Source: Mya arenaria
Lineage: Eukaryota; Mollusca; Bivalvia; Myida; Myidae
NCBI RefSeq assembly: GCF_026914265.1
Contig: NC_069136.1
Location: 52,197,381 to 52,261,380, forward strand
DNA: 64,000 nt
Reading direction: 5' to 3'
Shown in pieces: positions 23,550 through 34,959 of the stretch; position 1 is the stretch's first letter, and the number at the start of each line of letters is the position of its first letter. Under the pieces are notes generated by a model that worked only from the letters and a program-made list of their open reading frames with translations, was not told the DNA's origin and did no database searches. The position numbers and the translations under genes are program-made.

Positions 23550-23830
23550 TAAGTTATTGAGCGGAAACCATTTCTCAGCTTTAAGTCACCGCCTATTGTT
23601 CTTTAACTAAAATCACTGTGACCCTGACCTACTGATCTTAAACTCAATAACGATCATCTACTGGTCATGAACAACCTGCATACCAAGTATGAGGTTCCTT
23701 GGTCTTATCGTTCTCAAGTTGTTGAGCGGAAACCAAGTGTGACGTATGGGCTGACTGATTGACGGATGGAAAGGGCAAAAAACACTATGTTTCTTCCATT
23801 TATTTGGGGGGGGGGGGGGGGGGTACATAA
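23550..23830 (+). mobile_element. Old copy of the TTATGCCCCC-ended element (145-bp-unit subtype)
   Basis: Contains diverged forms of the words seen at 28100-28950 (GCGGAAACCATTT, CACTGTGACCCTGACC, CATCTACTGGTCATGA, CCAAGTATGAGGTTCC). It ends in an 18-G run (23806-23823) followed by TACATAA, where the family normally has a short G run and CATAA. Confidence 0.6.
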
Positions 23831-23989
23831 CAAACTGCTCGTCTGGTATTGCATAATATATGAGTTTTTTTTCGTACGGAAAGACTTTAAATCAGTAGAG
23901 AATTCATTAATTGCGACAACAGTTCGTGAAAGAGTAGAAAAGGTAAATTTAGTTTTGAAAACTGCTAGAAAATAAAGGCTTGGACAAAA

Positions 23990-25080
23990 AAGTCAAAAGT
24001 AAACAAGAGATGTTTGTTCAACATTATGCCCCCCCCCCCCCTGAGCGCCATGTTTTCAGGATTATATGGACAACTGAATGAAATATGAATGGACCGAAAT
24101 GACAGCTGATTTGTCACTGACATTGGATGCCGTTGAGGCAGTTTTAAGAGTATGACCATTCAAAGTGTGAGGATAGAGTGTGTTATGACCATGACATTTG
24201 ACTCTCTGACCTCAAAATCCATGAGTCGTCACCAAAAATTTAAATGTCAAGTTTGAGGGCCATGGGTGCAGGCATTTACAAGTTATCACACAGACAAGCT
24301 TTTTTCGTTCAAGGTCACTGTGACCTTGACCTTTGACCCGATGACCCCTTAAATCATAAGAGGATAAGAGGATATCTACAGGTCAGACGCAACTCCAAGT
24401 CAAGTTTGAGGGCCATGGGCATTGTCGAGTTACTAGTATCACTTAAAACATTTTCGCATTCAAAGTCACTGTGAACTTGACCTTTGACCCGATGACTCCT
24501 AAAATAAATAAGGGTCATCTACTGGTCAGGCCCAACCTTCATGTCAAGTTTGATGACCAAAGGTCCAGGAATTGTCGAGTTTGCTTTCAAGGTCTCAGTC
24601 ACCTTGACTTCTAAAATCTAGAGGTCATCTACTGGTCAGGCCCATCCTTCAAGTCAAGTTTGAGGACCATGGGTGCAGGCATTGTCGAGTTATCACTCGG
24701 ACAACCTTTTACCATTCAAGGTCACTGTGACCTTGACCTTTGGCCCGATGACCCCCCAAAACAATAGGGGTCATCAACTGGTCAGGCCCAACTTCCATAT
24801 CAAGTTTGATGACCATATGTCTTGGCATTGTTGTGTTATTACTCGGAAAAGCTTTAAAATTCTTCTACCATTAAAGGTCACTGTGACCTTGACCTTTGAC
24901 CCGATGAGCCCTAAAGTCAATAAGGGTCATCTACTGGTCAGGCCCAACCTTCATGTCAAGTTTGATGACAATACGTCCTGGATTGTTCAATTATCACTCG
25001 GACAAGCTTTGGTCTACCGACGGACCGACCGACTTACATGTGCAAAGCAATATACCCCTCTACTTTGAAGGGGGGCATAA
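23990..25080 (+). mobile_element. TTATGCCCCC-ended element A with tandem core
   Basis: The start is AACAAGAGATG, then ACATTATG followed by 13 C. The end is GAAGGGGGGCATAA near 25065-25078, so the ends form a short inverted repeat (TTATGCCCCC / GGGGGCATAA). The core is tandem units of about 155 bp with AAGGTCACTGTGACC, TTGACCTTTGACCC, CATCTACTGGTCAGGCCCAA and TTATCACTCGGACAAGCTTT. A CTTCGAAG-like palindrome precedes the 3' end in family members, recalling Helitron-like noncoding elements, but the class is uncertain. Confidence 0.65.
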
Positions 25081-25650
25081 CAAGAGATGCCATGTTGTCA
25101 GGATTACATGGACAGTTGACTGAAATATGCATGGACATCCAAGTCAAGTTTAAGGGCCATGGTTGCAGGCAGTTTCAAGTTATCACACAGACAAGCTTTT
25201 TGCGTTCAAGCTCACTGTGACCTGGACCCGATGACCCCTTAAATTAAAAGGGGTCATCTATAGGTCCGGCCCAACCCCCTAGTAAAGTTTGATGACCATA
25301 AGTCCAGGAATTGACGAGTTATCACTCGGACCTTTTATCATTCAAGGTCAATGTGACCTTGACCTTTGGCCCGATGACCCCCAAAATCAATAGGGGTAAT
25401 CTACTGGTCAGGTCGAACCTCCAAGTCAAGTCTGAGGGCCATGGGTGCAGGCATTGTCAAGTTATCACTCATACAACTTTTTATCATTCAAGGTCAATGT
25501 GACCTTGACCTTTAGCCCAATGAACCCCAGTATCAATAGGAGTCAGGGAATTATCACTCGGACAAGCTTTGGCCTACCTACGGACCGACCGTCTGACCGA
25601 CATGCGCAAAGCAATATACCCCTTTTTTTCGAAGGGTGGCATAACAAGAG
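25078..25650 (+). mobile_element. TTATGCCCCC-family element B
   Basis: Starts AACAAGAGATGCCATG immediately after element A and ends with CGACATGCGCAAAGCAATA, a C run, and GAAGGGTGGCATAA. It carries three tandem-core units, two with AGGTCAATGTGACCT. Confidence 0.6.
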
Positions 25651-27185
25651 ATGCTTGCCAAATGGTACCCCTAATCCCCTCTGAGACTCTTGTTGTCAGG
25701 AATGTTTGGAGAATTGAATGAAATATGCATGGACCGAAATGACAGCTGATTTATCATTGACATTGGATGCCGTTGAGGCAGTTTTAAGAGTATGACCATT
25801 CAAAGTGTGAGGATTGTAGGTACAGTTTTTGTGTCGCCTGAAAAGACGACATATAGGGGTTACTTTTGTCGGCGGCGTCGGCGGCGGTGGCGGCGTCGGC
25901 GGCGGCGGCGTCCGCGTCCCATTTTCGCTTGTCCGGGGTATATCTCCTAAACTATTAGTGGTATCAACTTGAAACTTCATATGTACATAGATCTAATTGA
26001 GGGCAGGTGCAGTGCACAAGAACTGTTGCTCTTGCTTCCATATTTTTTAGAGTTATTGCCCTTTGTTATTTTTCATGCTTAAAGTTTTGTCCGGGGCATA
26101 TCTTGTAGAATATAAGAGTTATCAACTTGAAACTTCATATGTAGATAGATCTCATGGAGGGCAAGTGTAGTGCACAATAACAGTAACTCTTGCTTTCTTA
26201 GTTTTAAAGTTATTGCCCTTTGTTAATTTTCATGCTTAAAGTTTTGTCCGGGGCATATCTTGAAGAATATAAGAGGTATCAACTTGAAACTTTATAGCTA
26301 GATAGATCTCATTGAGGGCAAGTGCAGTGCACAATAACAGTAACTCTTGCTTTCTTAGTTTTAAAGTTATTGCCGTTTGTTAATTTTCATGCTAAAAGTT
26401 TTGTCCGGGGCATATCTTGAAGAATATAAGAGGTATTAACTTGAAACTTCATAGCTAGATAGATCTCATTGAGGGCAAGTGCAGTGCACAATAACAGTAA
26501 CTCTTGCTTTCTTAGTTATTAAGTTATTGCCCTTTGTTAATTTTCATGCTTAAAGTTTTGTCCGGGGCATATCTTGAAGAATATAAGAGGTATCAACTTG
26601 AAACTTCATAGCTAGATAGATCTCATTGAGGGCAAGTGCAGTGCACAAGAACCGTTACTCTTGCTGCCATATTTTTAGAGTTATTGCCCTTTGTTAATTT
26701 TCTTGCTTAAGTTTTGTCCGTTGCATATCTCGGAAACTGTAGGAGGTTTCAACCTGAAACTTATTCTGTAGGTATATCTGAATGAGGGTTCAAATGCCAC
26801 CTACACTTGAAAGTTAAATGGCAACATCATTGTCTATAAATGAATAAAATGCCAATCTAACAGCTATAATGTCGACAGTAAATAATTCGTCAGGCGACAC
26901 ATCCGACTCGCGGAGTTCTAGTTAATCATTAACATCTGATTTGTCATTGACATTGGATGCCTTTGAGGCAGGCATTGTCCAGTTATCTATCAGACAAGCT
27001 TTTCACATTCAAGGTCACTTTGACCGATGACCCCTAAATTCAATAGGGGTCATTTACTGGTCAGGCCCAGCCTCCATGTCAAGTTTGATGACCATAGTAG
27101 GTTCAGGCATTGTTGAGTTATCACTTGGACAGACGGACCGATTTGTGCAAAGCAATGTACCCCCTCTAGATAGTATGCCAATAAC
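25645..27185 (+). mobile_element. TTATGCCCCC-family element C, split by another element
   Basis: The left part (25645-25816) and right part (about 26930-27180) carry words in family order (GACAGCTGATTT, CATTGACATTGGATGCC, then AAGGTCACTTTGACC, CATTTACTGGTCAGGCCC, TTATCACTTGGACAG). The element at 25817-26925 sits between them, a nested insertion with some local duplication of the host words. Confidence 0.55.
25817..26925 (+). mobile_element. GTCGCCTG-ended element with six 157-bp tandem units
   Basis: Ends carry an inverted TGTGTCGCCTGA (left near 25831) and its complement TCAGGCGACACA (right near 26890). After a CGGCGG/CGTCGG-rich start, GTCCGGGGCATATCT-type words fall at 25931, 26089, 26246, 26403, 26560 and 26716, that is 156-158 bp apart. 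Each unit includes TATCAACTTGAAACTTCATA and TTATTGCCCTTTGTTAATTT. No coding capacity. The Pro-rich minus ORF at 25696-25980 is a product of the CGG repeats. Confidence 0.75.
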
Positions 27186-27726
27186 ACATTAACCGAGTTT
27201 GACAACAAAAATACTTAATAAGAGCAGATGATGGCCATCTGAGGCCATGGAAGGTAATGGCGCTAGACAACTTGATTTCCATGTTCAATGCATGCAACAT
27301 AAAAAGTAAACACGAACACGAAAGCAATTTCTCTTGATTTAATCCTAGAGTATAGTTAACCAGAACCAACAATAATATCATAATACATTCAGCATATAAC
27401 AAAACCATACAATTAGAAAGTCTTATCTTTAATCAAGTCGATTCATACACATGTTACACATAATAACAATCAATCTCGAATAAAAATTCTCCATAAAAAA
27501 TCTCAATGTAAGTTTTAAACTAGCTATGAGACTGAATTTAACTGAAAGTCAAACTATAATTTACATAACATAATTGAACATATACATAAACTTCATTTCG
27601 ATGTAAGCATGCACAACTTATTATAAAATTCAAAATATTTACAAACATACCTGTAAATGGCATATAACTAATAGTCCACAACATTGTATTTAAATAGATA
27701 AAGATATAAATGAAAATATACATTTA
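27186..27726. other. AT-rich spacer, nothing recognised
   Basis: There are only short AT-driven ORFs and no repeat or gene signature. Confidence 0.4.
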
Positions 27727-28016
27727 ACAAGAGATGTTTGTCAAACATTATGCCCCCTGAGCGCCAAGTTGCCAGAAATATTTGGACAATTGAATGAAAT
27801 ATGCATGGACTGAAATGACAGCTGATTTGTCATTGGATGCATATGAGGCAGGTCATCTACTGGTCATACCTAATCTTCATGTCAAGTTTGATGACCATAG
27901 GTCCGGGAATTGTTGAGTTATCACTCGGACAAGCTTTGGTCTTCCAACAGACCGACCGACATGTGCAAAGCAATTATATAACCCCTCTGCTTCGAAGGGG
28001 GGCATAATTAAACTAG
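27727..28016 (+). mobile_element. Short complete copy of the TTATGCCCCC-ended element (E)
   Basis: This 290-bp copy has both ends: AACAAGAGATGTTTGTCAAA with ATTATGCCCCCTGAGCGCC at the left, and CTGCTTCGAAGGGGGGCATA at the right. It holds less than one core unit, so the tandem core expands and contracts between copies. It is the best single copy for defining the family. Confidence 0.75.
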
Positions 28017-28099
28017 ATGTTCACTGAAAACTGATACTTCAACTCATGCATTTAGTGACATATAAATTTCTACTGTCTACTATATAAGAAAATAAAATA

Positions 28100-28950
28100 T
28101 GGACAATCAGAAAACCTTTTTTCAGCTTACAGTCACACTGACCTTGACCTTTGACCCACTGACCTCAAAATCAATAGGGTTCATCTGCTGGTCATGACCA
28201 ATAAGCCTACCTAGTATGAGGTCCCTGGGTCAAAGCGTTCTCAAGTTATTGATCGGAAACCGTTTTTCATGTTAAGGTTACACTGACCTTGACCTTTGAC
28301 CTCAAAATCAATAGGGTTCATCTGCTGGTCATGACCAATACACCTACCAAGTATGAGGTTCCTGGGTCAAAGCGTTCTCAAGTTATTGATCGGAAACCGT
28401 TTTTCATGTAAAGGTCACACTGACCTTGACCTTTGACCCACTGACCTCAAAATCAATAGGGTTCATCTGCTGGTCATGACCAATAAGCCTACCTAGTATG
28501 AGGTCCCTGGGTCAAAGCGTTCTCAAGTTATTGATCGGAAACCGTTTTTCATGTTAAGGTCACACTGACCTTGACCTTTGACCCACTGACCTCAAAATCA
28601 ATAGGGTTCATCTGCTGGTCATGACCAATACACCTACCAAGTATGAGGTTCCTGGGTCAAAGCGTTCTCAAGTTATTGATCGGAAACCGTTTTTCATGTA
28701 AAGGTCACACTGACCTTGACCTTTGACCCACTGACCTCAAAATCAATAGGGTTCATCTGCTGGTGATGACCAATACACATACCAAGTATGAGGTCCCTCG
28801 GTCAAAGCGTTCTCAAGTTATTGATCGGAAACCATTTGGTATTCCGACCGACCGACCGACAGACAGACCGACCGACCGACCGACCGACCGACCGACCGAC
28901 ATGTGCAAAACAATATACCCCACTTTTTTCAAAAGGGGGCATAAAAAGTA
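28100..28950 (+). mobile_element. TTATGCCCCC-family element F with five 145-bp units
   Basis: CGGAAACC falls at 28254, 28391, 28536, 28681 and 28826 (one spacing of 137, the rest 145 bp). Units contain AGGTCACACTGACCT, TTGACCTTTGACCCACTGAC and CCAAGTATGAGGT. A GACC microsatellite (about 28843-28900) and then ATGTGCAAAACAATATACCC and AAAAGGGGGCATAA close the element, the same 3' end as A, B and E. Confidence 0.75.
28843..28900 (+). repeat. (GACC)n microsatellite
   Basis: About 14 tetramers (GACCGACC...) with two interruptions near the 3' end of element F. The PTDRPTDRP peptides it yields in two frames are artefacts. Confidence 0.9.
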
Positions 28951-30480
28951 CACACTATTACACAGGAATGTTGAATAACAGACTTTTTAAAGTGTGCACT
29001 TCAGTAAACTAATAAAACAAATAATTTAAGTGCTCAAGAAATGTCCACACATATTGTGTTAAGGTGAAATCCAAATAAAAAATAGGTAAAGCAAATTTAA
29101 CTATTATGACAATTCCAATATTTGGAGGATAAAAGCACAACATTTATTATAACTATTTAATTTCCTTGCAATTAGTTTACAGAGTAAGTCACATTTTTTT
29201 TTAACAATTGCAATTGTACAAAGGACTTGTAAGTGTAGATTATAAAAGTAAACTAAAATTGTATGGCATATACTTTTTGTAACCAGAAATCATTTTGATA
29301 TTAGCTGGAAAAATATTAACATAAATCTAATCAGAATCAAAAATATAAATATATAGATTCTAAAAAAACAACCCAAATTACAAGTGATTATGATTATGCG
29401 AACACTTATATACTAAGTTTACATACATTATAAATTATATTCCAATGATAAAAAATGTGTCATGTACTCAAAAATGTTATACAGAACATGTACAATGTAT
29501 AACAGAAAACCCCAATAAAGGTGATAAAGTAAATGAATAATGGTGAAAGAATATGATACTCAAATCCAAAATCAGTAATGAACATAGGTTTGACAATTTA
29601 AAAAAAATATAAGACTACATGTGGGACACCATGGATTAATTGATCGATAACGTCATTGTATCATACCTCACTTTATAAGTGGATATGTCACATAGGAGTA
29701 ATGTTCACCCCTAAAGGTGGCCACGAGTCATTTAGCCCATCTCCGTCAAGTACCGACGCCATTACAGGGAAGAATATTTTTCAAATGTCATTAATCAAAC
29801 TTCAAGAATTATTTATCAGGGTAAATATATTTCAGACACCCTAAAAGAACAGTGCTGTACTAGATTAGCAATCCTTGTAAAGTTATTGATGGCTGTGATG
29901 GACATTCTAAGGAATGAATTAGGGGTTATCTGTTTTAGTTAAAACTTCATCCAACGGATGTTTCTCATGGGCGGCTGCCATTCTTATGAAGGATATATAA
30001 TCAAATCTGTATCTCTATTAGTAAGAATTAATAGACACAGAGTAACATTGTAAAAATTTGTTATTGTTGATACCTGGTAGTCTACAGGTTTAATCAGGGC
30101 ATGTGCCGGATGTGCCGTCAAAATGCAGACAGAATGGAACAGTATGTTCGAACTTTACAGTGTTGTTAAAGTATTTACATAAAGTATTTGTTTTTTGTTT
30201 GTATACGTTTGTGGGACTGTTGTGGGACTGTGTGCCACACTGCTCCAACATGTGCCAAAATTAATCAAAGTCTTGCCCCATGGTTTGTGCAGAGGGATGT
30301 TAAGACGAAGGCTAACCTGTTGTTGCAAAACCATATTTGAATCATCCTATCTGCTTGAGTCTACTGGTAAAACCCCAAAGCTATATGAAGGAGCAGCGAA
30401 GCATACACAATAAAATCATCATCAACATTTTCATGTGTTAACAAAGAAAAGTGATGGGTCATTTAGTAACAATGTGAGAC
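28951..30480. other. AT-rich intergenic sequence, nothing recognised
   Basis: Scattered short ORFs only, including 29656-29844 and 30195-30413, neither with a recognisable family. AATAAA near 30409 could be a poly(A) signal but no gene can be attached to it. Confidence 0.4.
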
Positions 30481-30559
30481 AGTGTGATGGAACTTTTTGC
30501 ATTCGAGTTGGGAATGTAAAAAAATAAAGAGCAATTGAAACAGTCAGTCAACACTTGTT

Positions 30560-30890
30560 TTCACATATAATTTTGAAAAAAAACCCAGATTTACCAACAG
30601 CAACAACAATCAGAAATATAATTGATGAAGGACATTACCTAGCAAAACGTTACATCGCTCACAAGATTGAGAAAGCTGGATTATTGGAATAAGTCGTGAC
30701 AGAACAACTCGCAAGAAAGAGAAAATTTCAGACACTTCAGTGACATTAGATTCAGGTGTAGTTATGAGCCTTTGCTTCACTGAAGTGGCAAAAGAAACTG
30801 CTGAAAAAATTAATGTCACAAAAACATGATTGAATGAGCTTGCGGAGACAGTATTAACAACTGATTGTGGCCGCAATCCAGGAAAACACT
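30560..30890 (+). pseudogene. Decayed coding fragment, family not identified
   Basis: Pieces in different plus-strand frames read like protein: TIRNIIDEGHYLAKRYIAHK, then ISRDRTTRKKEKISDTSVT, then VVMSLCFTEVAKETAEKIN. Stops and frame changes interrupt them, so it is dead. The pattern resembles repetitive uncharacterised proteins common in invertebrate genomes, but I cannot name one. The minus-strand ORF 30610-30876 is a shadow of this region. Confidence 0.4.
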
Positions 30891-30911
30891 AACGTCCTCC
30901 GAACTGTCAAA

Positions 30912-31028
30912 ACCACAGGCATCTGAATCATTGTTTGTCACTAAAATGTTGTTTAAAACCATTTTGGGTACATACAATGAGATAAACAACACATCTGAAG
31001 ATATTTAGTGTCTTTGATATACAAAAAA
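30912..31028 (+). repeat. Left arm of a 117-bp inverted repeat
   Basis: Starts ACCACAGGCATCTGAATCA and ends ATATACAAAAAA. It is the reverse complement of 31583-31699, apparently without mismatches, across a 554-bp spacer. Such identity implies a recent origin or ongoing gene conversion. Confidence 0.9.
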
Positions 31029-31582
31029 GAAACAAGGTATGTAACTCAAACTTACCCGATTTCACGGTAGAGTCCAGTTTTATGCAAATTTCTCAACCAA
31101 CATAAAAAACAATCCATTTTTAAATAAGTGACATGGAAAGACGAGTCAATTACCTTTAAAATGGTGTGCGATATGTTGGTGTAACTATATTGTCTTTAGA
31201 CAAACAAGCATAATTCAATGTCCAATTCTCATGTTTTTCTTTAGTCGGAAAGAGTACAGCAAATTCAGATCGTCAATTTTCCCCGTGTAAACAGTACTAA
31301 AAACAGACCTATTGAAGTTATTTTATGCTTTAGTGTACAGATAAATTAATTCCATTCCATAATATCACGAAAACCCTAACATCACAATGTTAGAAACAAC
31401 TGTATCAGTCTTTAAACTAAATCCTCTTTAAATTTCGTAGGCAGCTGGCCATTTTACCCACAAGCGCCCAGATGATGTCATTGACATGTACATTTAACAT
31501 CTTTGTACCGGCTTGAATGTGAGCCACACAAGCTTGGATGGGTCAAATACTCTTCTTTGGAGGTTGATCAGAAACATCTGAG

Positions 31583-31699
31583 TTTTTTGTATATCAAAGA
31601 CACTAAATATCTTCAGATGTGTTGTTTATCTCATTGTATGTACCCAAAATGGTTTTAAACAACATTTTAGTGACAAACAATGATTCAGATGCCTGTGGT
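31583..31699 (-). repeat. Right arm of the 117-bp inverted repeat
   Basis: Reads TTTTTTGTATATCAAAGACA onward to GATGCCTGTGGT, the reverse complement of 30912-31028. Coding-like sequence follows directly at 31700-31850. Confidence 0.9.
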
Positions 31700-31850
31700 C
31701 AAAACCACTGTTGACATGTTAAGAAACAAACTGTACCGGGTGGAACAGAGGGTGAATCATATATCCAACAACTTGCTAACAGCATTCTGGGATGCGGATA
31801 GAATGGAGAAAAGCACAAAAAGCATGGTGGTAAAGCCAAAGATAAAATAA
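31692..31850 (+). pseudogene. Exon-like open stretch, unidentified
   Basis: An open frame reads VVKTTVDMLRNKLYRVEQRV and then HISNNLLTAFWDADRMEK before TAA at 31848-31850. Codon usage and amphipathic character look protein-like. There is no clear acceptor site and its first codons lie in the inverted-repeat arm. It may be the end of a decayed gene. Confidence 0.3.
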
Positions 31851-32627
31851 ATTATAACTAACTTTCTGAGTAAAAACTGTTATTTAAAATGTTCAAATTT
31901 GTGTTAAATGCTATTTTATATATATGGTAACATTTAGATACCACTCCGGTCGAAGAGTTCTTTGTTTACTTTTCCTGTCAAGTTGTCTTTAATATTAAAG
32001 GCAGCAGGAGCTCGCCTTCTTAAGATGGGGGTGTTGATAAGCCCCAGGCCAGGACATTAATTTGCGTTCTTTAATTAAATGTTCTTACAGTTACATTTTA
32101 CAAATCATTTATATTTATGAAGTGAAATGGGACCTGTGATATATAATATCCTCGATTACTTTGAAACACAGGTGGGGTCGCACAAACTTTACAGACATGA
32201 AAACATCTTATTGCATTACCCAACCCGATGACATTTTATGTAAGTTTCACAGAAGTTTTACTATTTTCTATGTGTTGACTTACTAATAAGTTAATTCATC
32301 ATTATAAGCATCAACAGTAAGGCTTATTGGTTTACTATACTTATATCACTATTTGTTTTACCCACTATTATTCGCTTATTGCATGTAAACTCCATTGTAA
32401 TGTAACACTGCCTCAGCAATCTTGTTGTTATCATTAATTTATGCTCTTCCTATTCGCTCAAGGTCACAAAATACTTCCTATTCGCTCAAGGTCACAAAGT
32501 ACATCAATTTTACACATTATTTCACGTTAGTAATTTGAGGCTTAATGGAACCATTGTTAAATTCCATAAGCTTACTCATTTATGTTACATTCCAGTCTTG
32601 TTTACATCTATTGTACAGGGTTACCAA
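31851..32627. other. AT-rich spacer with a 28-bp tandem duplication
   Basis: TTCCTATTCGCTCAAGGTCA is repeated in tandem near 32447-32500. Nothing else was recognised. Confidence 0.5.
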
Positions 32628-33276
32628 CAGGGCTCGAATTTAAGCTCGCAATTACTCGCTAAATGCGAGTCAGTTTTGCCGATAGCGACCTGATAAAAAA
32701 TCTACTTGCTAAAATTCGCGAGTCCCATATTTCAAAACAAAATACCAGAGAACAAACGCTAATGAGTATGCAACGAATATCATGTCGCTTAGACGCTTTA
32801 CGATGCATAACAGAAAAGCATTAAACGCTTTTGAGACACTGATTGCGAGTGCCAATTTTGATGACATAGTACACATTTGTAGTACACAAAATTCCAATGC
32901 AGTGATCTCCCTTGACCAGCAGAGAAGTACAGCAAAGGAAAGAAACCACTTTTGTGTGTGCGTTCGATACCCTTTCGGGTTTTCCCGAATGTGTCGTCTG
33001 CAGATATAAATCATTTGTTACTGTCAGAATGGACAAATTTCTAAAACGCACTGTAAGAACTTTCAGAACTGATAAAAATGAAGAAACTAGCAGACTAATA
33101 AATCGTAATACATTTGTATTGACATTTGTTACTATATTTATTATATGGCATAGCATGCTTAATTAACCTAATTTAATACTTTGGAAAAAAGCAAGTAACT
33201 CTATGTAAATGCGAGTTGAAAATTTACCCACTTGCGAAAAATTGCAAGTAGGTAAAAAGTTTAAATTCGAGCCCTG
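32628..33276. mobile_element. hAT-like nonautonomous element (649 bp)
   Basis: Ends are perfect inverted repeats, CAGGGCTCGAATTTAA and its complement TTAAATTCGAGCCCTG, a hAT-type terminus. Subterminal words (CTCGCAATTACTCGC at the left, ACTTGCGAAAAATTGCAAG at the right) are related to each other. No clear 8-bp target duplication remains. Several overlapping ORFs of 65-111 aa inside show no transposase motif and are considered noncoding. Confidence 0.7.
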
Positions 33277-34430
33277 GGGTAAAGTAAATAAAACTGACTT
33301 GAAGGAAATCACCTCAAGAAAGAAAGAACTGTTAAAATCATGCAATGCTAACGCTATCATTTATCAAGAATTCAATGATTTTCTAGTTAGAGCAAATACA
33401 TCAGAAAGTTAAAAAGAACTATCTTCTTTGACCAAAAAACCTAATGAAAAGAAATTGAACAAGCACATGCTTTTTTGGACAACCTTATCGTACAGCTTAG
33501 CGAACGCTGGTCAGTCGTAAAAGTGAAAAGTACCGGGTAGATCAAGTATAAACTTTTCCTGCTCTAAGACTGGTTTGAAATTGGCTGAAGATCATGCAGT
33601 TTACATTTCCTTATAGCAAAATAAAAGGTCAATTGTTATGAGATGCGTGAATACTTGGTTTGCTGTCAGTCATAACTTTCGCTGATACAAGCGAAAACCT
33701 AGGTTAAGGTAAAATCCATGAGAGGGAAGTAACTTGAACTTGTACTAGTCTAGAATTAAAGATTAAAAGAAAATTTTGTCCTTTACGCTCATCTTACTGA
33801 CACACTGCAAGCGTATTAACCGCTGTTTGGAAATGTGCTGTATATGAGTTCAGAAATGTCTCTCTAATCGAAAATATGTTCTGTGTGTGAACTACATCAT
33901 CTCTATTGCATTTAAGGTGTAATTAATGATTATCTGTGCATGCTTTAGACCATAGTAAGACTGCATAGTAAGACATTTTGATGTCGGTAGATATGCAAAT
34001 ATGTGGTCTACATTATAAAACAAGAATGGTCTCTTTTTTTGAAATTACTATAAATCTAAAAAGTGACACTATGAATACATGGGATGTTACATATATTAAT
34101 TTTACCTGATCTTATAAAAGGATACAAATGACTCCATCGGACATTAGAATCCTTGTTCATTAGACATATATTTTCTTTATTTCTACGTATTTTTTATTTA
34201 AAATTCTTTGATGACGATGATCCAATATTTATTGAAAGAATCTTACTTCCTCTTGTTCAGACCTAAAATTAAATAGAATTTAGTATAAATGACCAATCTG
34301 CCAATTGACATGTCATAACACACATTTTGAAGCCATGGAAAATTTCGGTCACCAAGTTGTGGTCAGACAGAACAGCAATTAAAAGAAAAACTACGAGTTT
34401 AATGTGCTTGTAAATAAAAAAAAGTTTGAT
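33277..34430. other. Intergenic with weak coding-like patch
   Basis: 33281-33412 reads VNKTDLKEITSRKKELLKSC in an open frame that begins inside the neighbouring element, so it cannot be a simple gene. The rest is AT-rich and unassigned. Confidence 0.3.
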
Positions 34431-34760
34431 CCAGCTGTGATATTTAAATTGCAGTTGGGCACTTAAAGCATGCTGAAAAGTCAGCAAACACTTATAAAAT
34501 ATAGTATGAGAGAATTGTTCGATGTACAAACAAACAGACAAGATATGTATTATTTATGTAGTACTGACAAACATTTAACAGTTCAAGTCAGCTTTTGACA
34601 TGCTTATGGTTAAGGCTAACCAAGAATCATTAATCTTTTAGAACATTACAGTAAATATGCGAGTTTTTCTAAAATAAATCAAATTTCTAGTCTGAAAGCC
34701 GAAATCCATGAAATACGTCAGACGGAACAGCACATTAACAGACAATTTTAAGAGTGAAAA
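34430..34760 (+). repeat. Dispersed repeat R1, copy 1
   Basis: Shares GCTGAAAAGTCAGCAAA, GTACAAACAAACAGAC, CAAGTCAGCTTTTGACATG, GGTTAAGGCTAACCAAGAA and TCTAGTCTGAAAGCC with 37100-37545. Identity is patchy, as expected for an old family. Confidence 0.7.
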
Positions 34761-34860
34761 AGGGTTAGACAATTTAGGTAGATCATCTTGAATTTAGAAC
34801 ATCCAAATAAAAGATTTACCACTCATCATATACATACAAGCAGCCCTTTTTGCCTTTCAG

Positions 34861-34959
34861 GATGATACTAATTTGGCAGTGCTTAAAGCCTTGGAGACCG
34901 AAACAGGCTACAGATCAGGAAAGGGCCAAAGGACAAGGTCTATAGTTCAGATAGTTAAG
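34861..34959 (+). CDS. Single exon-like segment (33 codons), gene unknown
   Basis: A polypyrimidine acceptor (TTTTTGCCTTTCAG) precedes a 99-bp open segment reading DDTNLAVLKALETETGYRSG and KGQRTRSIVQIVK, followed by a good donor (AAG|GTATGT). It looks like a genuine internal exon of a host or transposon gene. A second exon-like segment with an acceptor occurs at 36693, but the DIRS-like fossil and repeats lie between, so the gene is either interrupted or dead. Confidence 0.4.

Noticed and set aside
25696-25980. Pro-rich minus-strand ORF
   Set aside because: Translation of the CGG/CGTCGG-rich start of the GTCGCCTG element.
28763-29012. PTDRPTDRP repeat peptides
   Set aside because: Translation of the GACC microsatellite in two frames.
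32709-33166. Overlapping ORFs of 75-111 aa on both strands in the hAT-like element
   Set aside because: No transposase motifs, mutually exclusive frames, and too short for hAT; the element is nonautonomous.
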